Assembly: GCA_001414485.1 (NCBI GenBank) | Contig: LLEY01000007.1 | Location: 1-64,000, forward strand | Direction of reading: 5' to 3' | Length of the DNA stretch: 64,000 nucleotides | Source: Calycina herbarum | Taxonomy: Eukaryota; Ascomycota; Leotiomycetes; Helotiales; Pezizellaceae | Part shown: in pieces, positions 23,225-33,544 of the stretch | Numbering within the stretch: position 1 is the stretch's first letter | How the letters are laid out: each line of letters begins with the position of its first letter | Notes under the pieces: model-generated | Told to the model about the DNA's origin: nothing | The model's input: only the letters and a program-made list of their open reading frames with translations | Databases searched by the model: none | Program-made: the position numbers and the translations under genes

Positions 23225-24042
23225 TTCTTGTTTATATAGGGGGGTTGAGAATTTCTCGAGATATGATATGAAGCTGTGGTGTCTCGTCAAATATCTCAAA
23301 AGATGGAGGAAAATGCGGTTGGTAGATTGTTTCCCATCATCTCATGGGGCCTTTAAATAAATCTTCGGAATTGCTATTTACACTGTTTCAGATGTAATTG
23401 TGCATACTCACCAAGCTAGGATAAAGAAGAGTACGGGTTGAAGAGTTAAAGAAAGGCTCCCTTCTTTCCCTTAGCGACAAAGAGAATTATAACAATGCCT
23501 TTGTGGCATTGTATAATCTCATTATCGCTAATTAATTTACCCAAAAGTCAATATAAACGTGTACCTGCCTTCTAATGGGCAATAAAAGCGGCAGTAAATA
23601 GGTACCCTGCTCTCATTGTTCTGACCTTTTAGAGCAGTTCATAGTAATTAACTCAGAGGATAGGATACCCGACATTCACTGTTCTGAGTCATCTTGGCTA
23701 ATATTCTAAATTGTCCTAAGTATTTGGGTTGAGCACCTTGAATTACTCCAAGGAGATAGAACAAAGAGAGAGGAAGGAAGATACGAGTCTGAAGTATTTA
23801 CTGCCGCTTTTACTGTGCATCCGAGGCTGTTTTCGAATCATGAATCAAATCAAACCTCTGATATCAAAGAAGATGAAACACAACAATCTTGTGAATCATG
23901 TATATCGCTTGGGGAATAACGATGGTTGGTTTGATTATTTGCTCACACGACCTTCCGCGTACAACCCCTCCTATAATTTACCTTGATTCTACCTCTTATT
24001 TTTCGATCAAAAACTTCGGATTTCAACACCAAAATACTCAAG
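23225..24042. other. intergenic with a repeat block
   Basis: AT-rich, with a weak repeat copy (23580-23725). A plus-strand frame at 23729-23986 (85 codons) has no family resemblance. Nothing else is supported. Confidence 0.4.
23580..23725. repeat. diverged dispersed repeat, copy 2
   Basis: It contains aaaagcggcagt, tgttctgacc, agtaattaactcagagga and aaattgtcctaag. These phrases occur in similar order to the block at 14788-14935. The similarity is partial and was judged by eye. Confidence 0.35.
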
Positions 24043-24399
24043 ATGACAAAGTACATTTAAAAAGACGAGGTTGAGAAATTCCTCCGCCTTCTTCGTGAAA
24101 AAGCACCCATCTCCGACCTCACTACGACGCTGAAGCCCGATACCAAGTACATCCTTCGGAACGCGAGCTTGAAATGGACAAACGACGAAGGGAAAATCCA
24201 TGTAAGCATTCTAGTGGACGTCACTATTGAGTCGTGGGTTTTCTTCTGGCCAACTCCCCCAGGTGAATATCGGTGCGGGGCGAAGGTGTATCGAGATGGG
24301 CTTCTTGTTTCAGGTAAGAATGTTAATTTGAAGGCCAAGAGTGGTGAGAAGGTTGTACTTGGCGATGCAACCTTGGTGTTCGAGGTCAAGACGCGATAG
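24043..24399 (+). pseudogene. small broken reading frame (~118 codons)
   Basis: An ATG at 24043 starts MTKYI and is stopped at once by TAA (24058-24060). The same frame then stays open for 112 codons: KDEVEKFLRLLREKAPISD, then LKPDTKYILRNASLKWTNDE and a beta-rich end with VVLGDATLVFEVKTR. One base change would restore a continuous small protein, so the frame looks like a gene with one nonsense mutation. Alternatives are a start at the internal ATG (24169, 76 codons) or an unseen upstream exon. I do not recognise the family. Confidence 0.4.
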
Positions 24400-24751
24400 A
24401 TACTCTGGATCAGATCATGATCACTGAATCCCTGGCGGTGAAATGATAGAATTAATAGAATTACAACAAGCGTGTATGAAACAAAGAAATTGATGCTCCA
24501 ATTTGCAGCAAACAAACACTTCTCGTATGTAGAAAAAACATAGACTCAAATTACTGCTCGCTGTTCTTGAAATTTTCGATCAGCAATGAGGAAAAGTGTG
24601 AAGTAGGTCGAAGGAACCATGTCGCAGAAACTCTTGTTGACAGCGCCTTCATTATTGCTTTTTTTTTTGCATTTGAAACAATCTAAAAACATCATATTGC
24701 ATCCTTGGCTCTCCTTACTCCGTACCCGCATTATTGTTTTGCGGTGTAAAC

Positions 24752-25926
24752 CTATCTTGTTGATTCCGTGTCATCAATGGATCTCTTCCTTTTCCTGTCA
24801 ATTTCAAGGTTCCCCACGCCCTCCATGACTTCATCAAAATCCATATCACTCATCGATTCTTCTTCCTCCCTGCCACCTGCCAATTTATCATCTGTTACCC
24901 ATTTGTGATCCATCTGAAGGCCTGCTAGATATTTCAACAATTCCTTCCTTTCAGCACTTTGTTTCGTGATACCAAGTCTTAGGAAATATCTATTCCATTG
25001 TTGGAACTCTTTTGCCTCCAACTCCAGAGACCCCTTTGGTCCTAAAATAAATAAATTTTGATTGGCCTTAGCATTCTTCAAACGGTCTTCGATTTTAATC
25101 CTCATGTTCATACAATCGACTAAAACTTGGTCGCTCAGATTGGCTTCCCAAAGACTGCCTGAACACAGTTGTCTTACTATGCTTAAAGCCGACATGTGAA
25201 AAGTGTATTGACTCCCCTCAACTGTGAAAGCTGCTATAGGGGCAATTGCTTCTGAGCTTGCATTACCATGCAGTAACACAGTGACAACTTGGAGTATTTC
25301 GAGCCAGTTTGATCGAGAAAGCTTCTGTCGGAAGAAGTAGCAGAAATAAATCTCACTCAAGAAAACTGTCCAGGGAGTAATTTCTGGGAGCTTTTCAAAA
25401 TTATCCATTGCCGTATGGCAAGCATATCCTAAGGCGTCGTCAATTCCAATTGACTGGTTTGGATTGCAGCCTTTTTGGAGCAGAAGTCCAACAAGCGAAG
25501 AGTTCGTACAGGGTCAGATTCCCGATATTTTGAAAACGTAAAGTAAGAGCGGTCTTCCTAGTTTTGTACTCGGATTGTATCCCCCGCTCTCAATTTTCTG
25601 TTCCACATATTCATACTTTCCCATTTCTGCCATGTATGATACAAAGTCGTTTTTGTGGAACGAAAATTCACTTAAAGTCCCAAAGTCCGTCCAATGTGAA
25701 TGGTGTGGAAATTCATCTGGGTCATTGGGAGGGTACTGCGTTGATAATACGTTGTCAAGGACATCAAGGTATGGTGCCATTGCTCGCTCGTGTTTGTCGT
25801 ACTGGTCAAACAGTAGCGACAGTGGTCCCTTTTGAAATGCATACTCCCAAGAGTTGTACTGAAGCATATCCATTTGGTGGAGTTCTGTAGGTATGGAAAT
25901 GATTTGACGTATACAAGCACTGGCAA
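24752..25926 (-). pseudogene. C-terminal fragment of a NACHT/ankyrin-type protein
   Basis: A minus-strand frame of about 380 codons resembling the C-terminal region of fungal NACHT-ankyrin proteins. It begins near MDMLQYNSWEYAFQKGPLSL, passes through one ankyrin-like unit (GRPLLLYVF...LVGLLLQKGCNPNQSIG) and the DNFEKLPEITPWTVFL block often seen after such repeats, and ends with a charged tail (KRKRSIDDTESTR). One in-frame TGA at 25514-25516 interrupts it between KISGI and PCTNSSLVG. No start or N-terminal part is attached. It lies on the same strand as, and 107 bp from the end of, the GIY-YIG gene, beyond which is the N-terminal half of a nucleoside-phosphorylase-NACHT gene; the two may be ends of one gene (see findings). 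Confidence 0.7.
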
Positions 25927-26033
25927 TGTGTGGGAGTTACTATTATTTGATCTTTAAAATAGCGACTTTCTAAGGCAATAGCTCATACAATCCCACGATT
26001 GAAACATCCCTTTCAGCTCAGTGTAAATAACGA

Positions 26034-27391
26034 TTATTCCTCATCATCCATCATCTCATCGTCGTCTGAGCTTAACATCATATCCTCCTCCTCAGCAGCC
26101 TTTTCAGCAGCTAGCACACGCTCCTTGTGGACATCGGAAGCGTTATGATTATTGAAATGATTTCTCTGCGTGAATCCACGGCGGCAAAGATTGCAAACAT
26201 ATTTCTCTGTGCGCCAGACACCAGACACGACTCTTTGATGTCCAGGACCATCGAGATGCGAGGCAAGAATTTGTTTACTAGAGAAAGACGTATTGCAGTC
26301 CTCACAATGATGTCTTCTGGTGTCTTTATTTCTCTTCGCTAGAGCTCTTTCGTACTTTCGTATCTCTTCTCTACCCGTTCTGGCATCTCGTCCCCGACGT
26401 TTCAATTTTTCTCTTTCAAGCTTCGCGTGATGAAGATCAATAAGTTCTTGATCAGAGAGATTGAGATATCGGACCAATTCGACGAGAGGGGAATGGGTGC
26501 ATAGCCCATCGTATTCAAACCCTTCCCATTGCCATGGTCGAAGTGGGACAAATCTATGATGCATACTATTACAATCCGCAGCTCCCAGGACAGAGGTGAT
26601 GCATGCTTCAATCGCTCGGAGCCACAATCGGTATTTCGGTACTCGTTCTGGAGGAGGAATTGGCGCCCAGCAGACAAGTCCTGAGAATGTAATCGTATAG
26701 CCACGATGAAGAAGTTTCTCAATTCTAAGCGGAATAGAGATCCCCGTCTGGTAATTTCGCATCCGTTTGTTAACACCGTGTTTTTGCTCTGTGGCAGAAC
26801 CGACGTAAAGACATGGTTTTTGTTCAGGATGTTCGAGAATCTTGAAGTATATACCCCAAATCCTGCCTTGAGTAACAGGGAAAGTTTTGAGATCCGAAAG
26901 AGATGGCGAAGTTTGAGATTGGAGAATGTTAAATAAAACAGGAGCCCATTCAACCTTTGCCCCAAAGAGGAATGCGAATATATCTTGCGGTTTTGGTACT
27001 ATCATGCCGAAATTGATGGATTGATTTCCAGTACTTGTGGCGTATATAGTAACGGTTTTCCAGAGGAGGTAAATCATCAGGCGGACAATCTGGGAGAGTT
27101 GGATAGGCATTTTCCCGGCGTACTTCTGATATTCCCGGGGATATAGGGTTGCCAAGGAGGAAATGAAGTCTTAGAAGATAGCCTTGCAGACTAGAAGACA
27201 TTAGAAATGATTCTTTCAACTGGAGGAACCTAAGCCAGATACTGACCAAGGGAGTAAAACAAGTTATGAGAAACGGACATGTATAGACACGATGAATAGA
27301 TTTCTGAGGCCACAGCTTGTAGATGATAACGGGCTGCGGTTGAAGGGCTGTTGATGAACGAAGTAGAATACAGGAGATCTTTGAGGTACAT
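26034..27391 (-). CDS. GIY-YIG nuclease-like domain protein with two C2H2 zinc fingers
   Basis: Predicted 426-residue protein from exons 27391-27247 and 27169-26034 (intron 77 nt, donor GTCAGT, acceptor TAAG, in phase). Domains: an N-terminal helical part (about 1-140); a GIY-YIG core with GRIWGIYFKILEH followed by PCLYVGSATEQKHGVNKRMR, where GIYFKI and YVGSA stand for the GIY and YIG strands and a conserved-type Arg follows; a linker rich in aromatics; a basic coiled region (LEREKLKRRGRDARTGREEI); and two C2H2 fingers, CEDCNTSFSSKQILASHLDG with a final H, and YVCNLCRRGFTQRNHFNNHN with a final H. The end is very acidic (SSDDDEMMDDEE). GIY-YIG domains occur in homing endonucleases, repair nucleases and transposon proteins; zinc fingers suggest DNA binding. 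Unlike its flanks the frame is intact. The upstream frame lacks ATG beyond 27391. Its role is unknown. Confidence 0.8.
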
Positions 27392-27427
27392 TCCCCAATG
27401 TCTAGACAACAACACAGCTTCGCATTG

Positions 27428-28728
27428 CTAACACGAAAAGAGGCGCGCGCATCGAGATTGAAAGATGAGGGTTGTGGTTGAGGAGGAAGGTACGAGCCCA
27501 GAGCCTGATTTCCCGTTAATCCAGTAGAATCTGGAGCCCGATGTCATCCAGTAGCTGAAGTCTGGTCTTTCATAAATCCATTCATAGGTATTGCCATGAC
27601 TTTCTTCGATTTCTTCGTGCCGGGTGGTCATATCAGGGAAGGAAATGGCGTTTAGGATCTCTTCATACTCGTTAACATTTGGAAGTTTCGCAGAAACATA
27701 TTCTTATAGTACCTTCCTCGTACAACTTTCTGTTTTCTTTGCCTAGCCTTTCAATTCTTGTCTCCTGTTGAGGAACGACCCCCAAGACTGACTTTGCATA
27801 GGCTGCCGCAATTATCGCAGCGTATTCTTGCCAATCCTTGTTCTTGTGCGAACCAGCGTAATCACTAACTTCTCGAATAACAAAGCAAGAAAGCTCATCC
27901 ATGACTCCGGCAGCCTCCATTTCGAAACAAAGTATGCCACCAATCTCGTCTCTCAACCCGTCTCTTGTGACGCTATCCTTCATCACTTGATTGCCAGACG
28001 CGATAAGTCCATAGTGGATCTCCGGGGTTTCGTCAGTTCGTGGCTTCCGAGCCTCAATATAGTTAATGTCACAGGAGGAACAAGTTGTCTGGTTTTTGAC
28101 GTGGGTATAGTTTGACTGAAACAGATGATCGTTGTCGGAGCCCTGGTATCGAAATTTGTCTCCCATTTTGGGGTTTCTCGCATAGACTGTTTCGAGATAG
28201 GAAGAAATTGGAGAGTTTTTGTGAGTACTGGTATGCTTTAAGCTTTGAAATTGCTGCCATGAGCACCGGCGATGGTTTGTTTAGACATCCAGTACGATGG
28301 AACTGTCCCTCGGCTACGGTCTTCCCGACGTCGAATTGAACCATACCACCACTGTAAGAGTCCTTGGTAGGACAATTGACAACAACATCCCCAAGCCTGA
28401 TATCTGCTGGTTTGCTCGGTACGCCACCTCCAATCCCAACCAGGAGACAGAAACGAAGAGACTTAAAGTTGGATATCATATGGGTTGTGACGGCTGAAGC
28501 GGGGCAAGCACCTGTAGATCCGGCAGGTAGGCATACCATGACAACATTATGCACTCCCGTTGAGCCCGAGCCCTTGATTGACCCAAAGGTATATATATTG
28601 GGGCCGCCATTGATGGTTAGCAGATCTTGATGGCGTTCGTCGAGCATACTTTGAGCTGCTGCAAACTCATCGGAAAGTGCACAGATCCACCCGACCGTGT
28701 AGTCGTCATAGGAGTATTCGTTGGCCAT
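27428..28728 (-). pseudogene. N-terminal part of a nucleoside-phosphorylase-NACHT gene, broken
   Basis: A minus-strand gene start at 28728 (MANEYSYDDYTVGWICALSD) with a complete PNP/UDP-phosphorylase-like domain: LLVGIGGGVPS, ADIRLGDVVV, then IHYGLIASGNQVMKDS and ILCFEMEAAGVMD. Such domains cap many fungal NLRs. A shift of one base near 28205 separates KLSNFF from YLETVYARNPKMGDKF, so the domain is not read continuously. After the domain comes a linker (intron GTACTATAAG... likely) and the start of a NACHT ATPase, GNTYEWIYERPDFSYWMTSG then FYWINGKSGSG. There the Walker A motif stops: the expected Lys-Ser/Thr and the rest of the ATPase are absent, and the frame ends 25 codons later. The GIY-YIG gene starts 37 bp further. 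Non-functional, unless the frameshift is a sequence error and a short protein is made. Confidence 0.75.
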
Positions 28729-29907
28729 TGTGACAAAAACTTGTATTTTCAAGCGAGGACTCGATAATGAAGATTCGGACCTGAACCCTCTTAATCAATG
28801 CGAGTCTCGTCGGAGCCGAGATTGGATGAAGAAGAGAAAGCAAGAAGGATCCGAGCTGATATCTTTGCAAAAGTGTACAGCTATGAGAAGCGCTTTGATG
28901 AAACTTCCGTCGGTTTCGTTGCAAACTACATTCGACAAAGGAGAAATAGAAGGGGCCTGTGTACAAAACCCATATGTCACCAAAGAAAGCTGCAAATACC
29001 CGCCCATATACTTCATCCTTCCTTACGTGGAATGGTGTTTCAATATGAAGGCGGTGACACATTGACTCGGCTGCAGCTGCTTCCAATCGTTTCGAGGTAA
29101 CGTACCAAAATTTTAGCAGTGGTGTGATAACTGCATATTCTAGAGTGCCAGCCAGGGAATTTCTAAATTGGACATTCGAAATTAGCTGGACTCGTATGTT
29201 CCGGGCGTGTTTATAAAGCATGTTGGTTACCTAGGAGTCAGACTCATCGCTAAGCGAAATTCGTAATGACCTCAAAGGGTTTCACTGAGAATAAAACCTT
29301 TTCTGCATCTCCGATATACACAGCATGGTAATGAATCGCAAAAATAGCAGTTTTGAGTGTTGTAGTATTTAATATGGGGATGAACAAGAGAAGCAGAGAA
29401 TGAGGCGGTGCATTCTGCATGGGTCATGCACGTGAGTATGCACGAAAAATTTCATGGATGATAATTGGTGAGATAAACGCCCAAATGCTGAGCTGGCTCA
29501 AGGCTGAAATTTATTTCCTTTTTCTTGTCGTAATCAAGGCGTGCGAATGTTTTTATTTTGACCCAAGGCGAACTCACACTCATCTATTCAACATTTACAA
29601 TGCAGCAACATCGACTTCTTCCCGGGTCTGCGAAAAGAGATGTCGGAAAGGAACCCGATAGCTGGAAGTGTTACGACTTTGTTCAGAGAGGTAGATAGCC
29701 TGACAGACCGCAATTCTTTCTGTTGACAGTGGAGTAGGCAAGGAAGGATGTCGCACTGGAACAACATCAATTCCAGATTTATGTACTAGAGTTAGCAGCT
29801 CCAAAGTCTTCCTGATGACAAAGTAATTCACAAAAATCTAGGAGTCATCGTCTTATGAAGTGACAATACTGTAGGTCTCAAGAGGCTCCTGAATCACATC
29901 AGGCTGA
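28729..29907. other. intergenic between divergent genes
   Basis: Upstream region of the phosphorylase-NACHT relic (minus) and the CorA-like gene (plus). It may contain the first exon(s) of the CorA-like gene: a frame from the ATG at 29600 (MQQHRLLPGSAKRDVGKEPD) followed by a GTAGAT donor is possible, but I could not connect it with confidence. Other frames overlap on both strands and are not called. Confidence 0.35.
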
Positions 29908-31209
29908 CAAGCTCATTTTCGAAGTTACCTGCCAGAAACTGCGAGCGCAATCAACCAAGAAGATATCACAAAATTATCAAACTTCCTTCGAATTCCACGT
30001 ATCTTCTGGACACCACTTGCAGACGAAGCGAGCGGGTTTTATGGTTGTCAGGAAAATAGGGGAGACAAAGAGGAACTTAAATCATTCGGTAACTGATTTC
30101 AAAACCTCGAGTTTTACAACAGTCTATTTTGTGCTAATGAACTAGATTCCTACTTTCGTTTCCTCGTCAAAGAGCCATCGCGATTGACTCTATTATACGA
30201 GAGATCTTGCCCTAACATGACCTCGTACATATGGCATAAACTGGGATTTTACGTAGCATGGACACCATCAAACGGAGTCATAGTTCTTTGCCGTGGTCTG
30301 TCGCATTCACTTCAATCATTACTCTCCGAAGAACTTCAAATAATCAACGAAGAGACGCTATTTTACGACCCGTTCGCCTTCCATATCATTCTTTTAGAGA
30401 AATTGACCGCATTCTACGATGCCGTACTGTGGTCTTGGCGTGACGAAGTCAGGCACTTGGAAAAGGTGAGATACCATGGAGTAAACTACTTCTGTGGGAC
30501 CAACTACTCATAATCTTCTAGAACCGACCTTTATTGAACAACCCACAACCAAAATTTACGGAAACACATGACATTGCACGACATGCTATTCACTTCACAG
30601 AGACCCTCTCAATCGCAATTCAAACCATCGAAGGTCTGCTTCAAGAACATGAGGTCTTTGCTGCAGAAAATCCTACATTATTTCGAGCTCTTTCACAACT
30701 CCCACATACTAGAAGAAAACTTCGTTCGCAACTATCCATCATGAAGTGTCTTCATCTAAGATCAAAGGCTCTCGAAGAGCGACTTCGAAATGAAATCAAT
30801 TTGGTCAACCTCGCTTATTCCCTTGATGAACTTCGAACTAACGAATACTAGGCATTCAACATAGTCGCACAATACAATAGTCAAGTTTCTGCGAGAATTG
30901 GAGATGCTACAAGAGCTGATAGTGCATCTATGAAGACGATTGCTATGTTGGGTCTGGTATTCTTACCTGGGACTTTCATATGTGTTCGTTAAAACTGACT
31001 TCCTCCACTTTTCACTGCATACTAATATGCCTTAGGCAATATTTAGCACCAGTTTCTTTAACTTCTCTCCTGGTACGGCTGGGGAAGCACAGAGATGGGT
31101 AGTGTCTGAGAAGTTCTGGATTTACTGGGTTGTTGCTGTACCGGTGACTGCGATGACAGTAGCGTTCTGGAAGTTCTCACAGAGTGCTGCAAAGGGAATA
31201 CCTGTTTGA
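29908..31209 (+). CDS. CorA-like magnesium transporter-type protein (5' end unresolved)
   Basis: The C-terminal ~340 residues of a fungal CorA-like membrane protein. Exons: up to 30088, 30146-30465, 30522-30803, 30852-30983 and 31036-31209; introns (57, 56, 48 and 52 nt) are in phase. The 48-nt intron ends in CTAACGAATACTAG and removes an apparent stop, giving EERLRNEINL-AFNIVAQYNS, the exact join seen in the family. Features: NFLRIPRIFWTPLADEASGF, HDIARHAIHFTETLSIAIQT, a coiled region, then MKTIAMLGLVFLPGTFICAI and FSTSFFNFSPG (membrane segment 1), and WIYWVVAVPVTAMTVAFW (segment 2). The GMN signature of true CorA channels is not visible, as usual for this fungal branch, so transport is not assured. 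The frame is open back to 29908 without an ATG, so exon(s) upstream are missing. It stands among NLR and HET relics. Confidence 0.72.
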
Positions 31210-31543
31210 TATCGAGGGCATATTGATGGAATTTGACCCCGATTTTGAGAGCGTACCTATCTACCTCTTTCGTTCCGACTCTCTAGGGTAATCTGAGATC
31301 ATCAACCCGAGTACTTGAAAGAACAATTTACAATAATAACCTAGGTCTTAGGTCTTTTAGAACGATGATGTTTGATTGCACTAGCCATTCACTGTCGCTT
31401 TTGTTGTCCATCGCATTTGTGTAGTGACACATCTCCTATCTATTAAACCAGTGTCGTAAAGTGCTGCGACCATATGACCTAATACCACGAATTATATCCT
31501 TTTAAATTACACAAATCGTATGCCTTCCAGTCTCTGCAGCCCA
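31210..31543. other. intergenic with repeat copy
   Basis: Lies between the convergent CorA-like gene and HET pseudogene. It contains the repeat block at 31255-31380; otherwise nothing is seen. Confidence 0.4.
31255..31380. repeat. diverged dispersed repeat, copy 3
   Basis: It follows the block at 14788-14935 closely from ccgactctctagggtaatc through gaacaatttacaataataac to ttttagaacgatg. The order and spacing of shared phrases are the same. Non-coding. Confidence 0.45.
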
Positions 31544-33542
31544 TTAACAATTGACCAACTCATCTCCAGTCTTCGGCCGCGAAAGAAGAAGATCCTCAGA
31601 AGAGTGATGCCCCCTGCTGATATAAGGTGGAATCTTAGTCAACCCAACACGTCTAAAGTTCCCAGATCCACCACCCAATAATTGCAACAACAAACAAAAC
31701 AAGTACTTCTTTGAGTCCGTACGAATCGGCAAACAAAAGATCCGCCCACCAAGACCCAAAATACCAAATGCGTTCTCGTCGTCGGCCGGCGCATCGAGGT
31801 ACACATTCCGAAATATTACTGGTTTCCCATTTGCGGTGGGATACGAAGTCAATTGCCATCCATAATGATCTTGCTCAACTTCCCTCAAGTTTCTCAGTTC
31901 AACTCTCTTCATGATACCTTCTAGAGTGATGTTTGCTCCTTCTTTCAATAGACCAAACTCATTATCTGAAGTTTCGTAATCGATATGTATGCTGTTGATA
32001 CTGATATGAAGTCCTTCTTCCGTGGTATTAGCGTACTTGATACTATTCTCAGCATCCACTGCCGCCCACGAGAAGCTCGGCGCTCGATATTTCCATCTTT
32101 GTGAGTCGTGATATTTGGGGCGCGAGGAACGGTAAAAGGTTTGCCGGCTTTCATATATTGGATCAACCAGCTACAAGAGTTGACTCTCTAATCCACGTCT
32201 CTACAATCCTGCAACATACTTGTTCTGTTTTCCGAGATGTTTTGACATCATCTGAGCAATTCCAGAAAGTGCGATAAGTTTATCCATAGCGTTCGTGATA
32301 TTCGTCCGGGTGTATTTTTCTACTACTTGTTTCCACGGTCCATAGATGTCAGGTTTTCTTTTCGGGATCTTCGACTTGTTGGCTCATTTTCTATTCTGAA
32401 CTGTGCGCCTGGTACTTAAATCGGAGCAAGAGCTCCTCCTCCCTTTCAGTCGGCCGTTGACAACTTCGCGGTATGTTCATCTCTTGTGGGAAGGACGAGG
32501 TCCTTCAAGCGCCCGCCAAGAACCACCTCCCCCGCTCTAATCTGAAATTCTGGCAAACCGTGAGGCCAAGACTCGGCAGCATCTTTCTGATGGCATTCCC
32601 AAGCAATTTGATTCTCACAAAAGTGTACAACCCGTGGTGCCAATAATCTTTCCTGCAACACCCAGGCTCTTGTGTTAACGGGCGCACCATCCACAGTCTT
32701 CTCCCAGAATTTCAGATCAATAACTGTACATTTTTGAACGCGGTGACTCGGCTCAGGTCCTGGAATCCCTTCTGTGCTAAGCATCGTTTCGTTTTCCCAT
32801 AATTCTCGTGCTTCTCTTTTTCGATACATTCCTTGTGTGCCATCGAAAGAGGCGGTAGCAGAGATGTTGCAAAACGAATTTTTATGAACCTCGTACATCT
32901 GGCTAGACTCAAAAAGCCAATCCTTGCGAGCTCCCTCACTGTCTCCTTGAATGATGCATAATCAATCCTTTGCATTTAGAAGTAAACTTAGTGTCTTTTA
33001 TTGAAATAAGACTTATCAAAACCGAGTGATACACAAGGGAATTAAGGAGAAATGAAGAAGTGAGGCAGGAGTGGAATTACTTACTATCCAGATATAGTTG
33101 ACTGGGTTTTCCTTCGTACCAAGCCGACGTGCAAAATGAATTGCTTCCCGAAATGTCAAAGGTGACAAATCCAAAGCAATCCCTATTTGAAATTCCTCTA
33201 GGTCTTCTTCCAAAAGCCGTTTGATCTCTACTTTACCCCAGCAATGACTCAGGGTGACATAATTACCTCTGAAGTAAGGGACGTTTTTCTTCAAAATTAA
33301 TTTGACCACGTCCACCTCACTTTCTCCATTCTGCTCCGTCGCGACTTTTCTCTTCTTGGGTACTCTCAAATCGAGAAGTCGAGTTGGATACCATGTTTTG
33401 TCGCGGATACAAGTTGTGGTGTGTTCTTCCTCACGTTCTTTAATCCATCTTGTAGCCAATTCCAGAACCTCGTCAGATGAAGTCTCATTGGTGAACGGTA
33501 TATATCTCGTTGAAAAAGGTCTAGCTGAGTCAATCCAAATAT
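31544..33542 (-). pseudogene. HET-domain pseudogene
   Basis: Remains of a heterokaryon-incompatibility (HET) protein. The HET core is clear: TWYPTRLLDL, NYVTLSHCWGK (about 33240), LSPLTFREAIHFARRLG and NYIWI (33090), then after an intron (GTAAGT...AAAG) DxLCIIQGDSEGARKDWLFE, EVHKNSFCNISATASFDGTQ, TRAWVLQERLLAPRVVHFCE and ENQIAWEC. Disruptions: TGA at 32962-32964 in place of the Ser of the usual DSLCI; a frame break after 32449; TAG at 32201-32203 and 32171-32173, where the family has Trp (GLWRRGLESQLLWL). The two Trp losses are TGG to TAG, as RIP would make. The C-terminal part (RAPSFSWAAVDAEN to 31544) is still open. A MITE lies directly upstream of the readable part at 33545, and no HET start is seen beyond it, so the insertion may have cut the 5' end. 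Confidence 0.8.
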
Positions 33543-33544
33543 TA

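Noticed and set aside
28795..29100. Plus-strand frame of 100 codons upstream of the phosphorylase-NACHT relic
   Set aside because: Charged, low-information sequence overlapping other frames; no family match.
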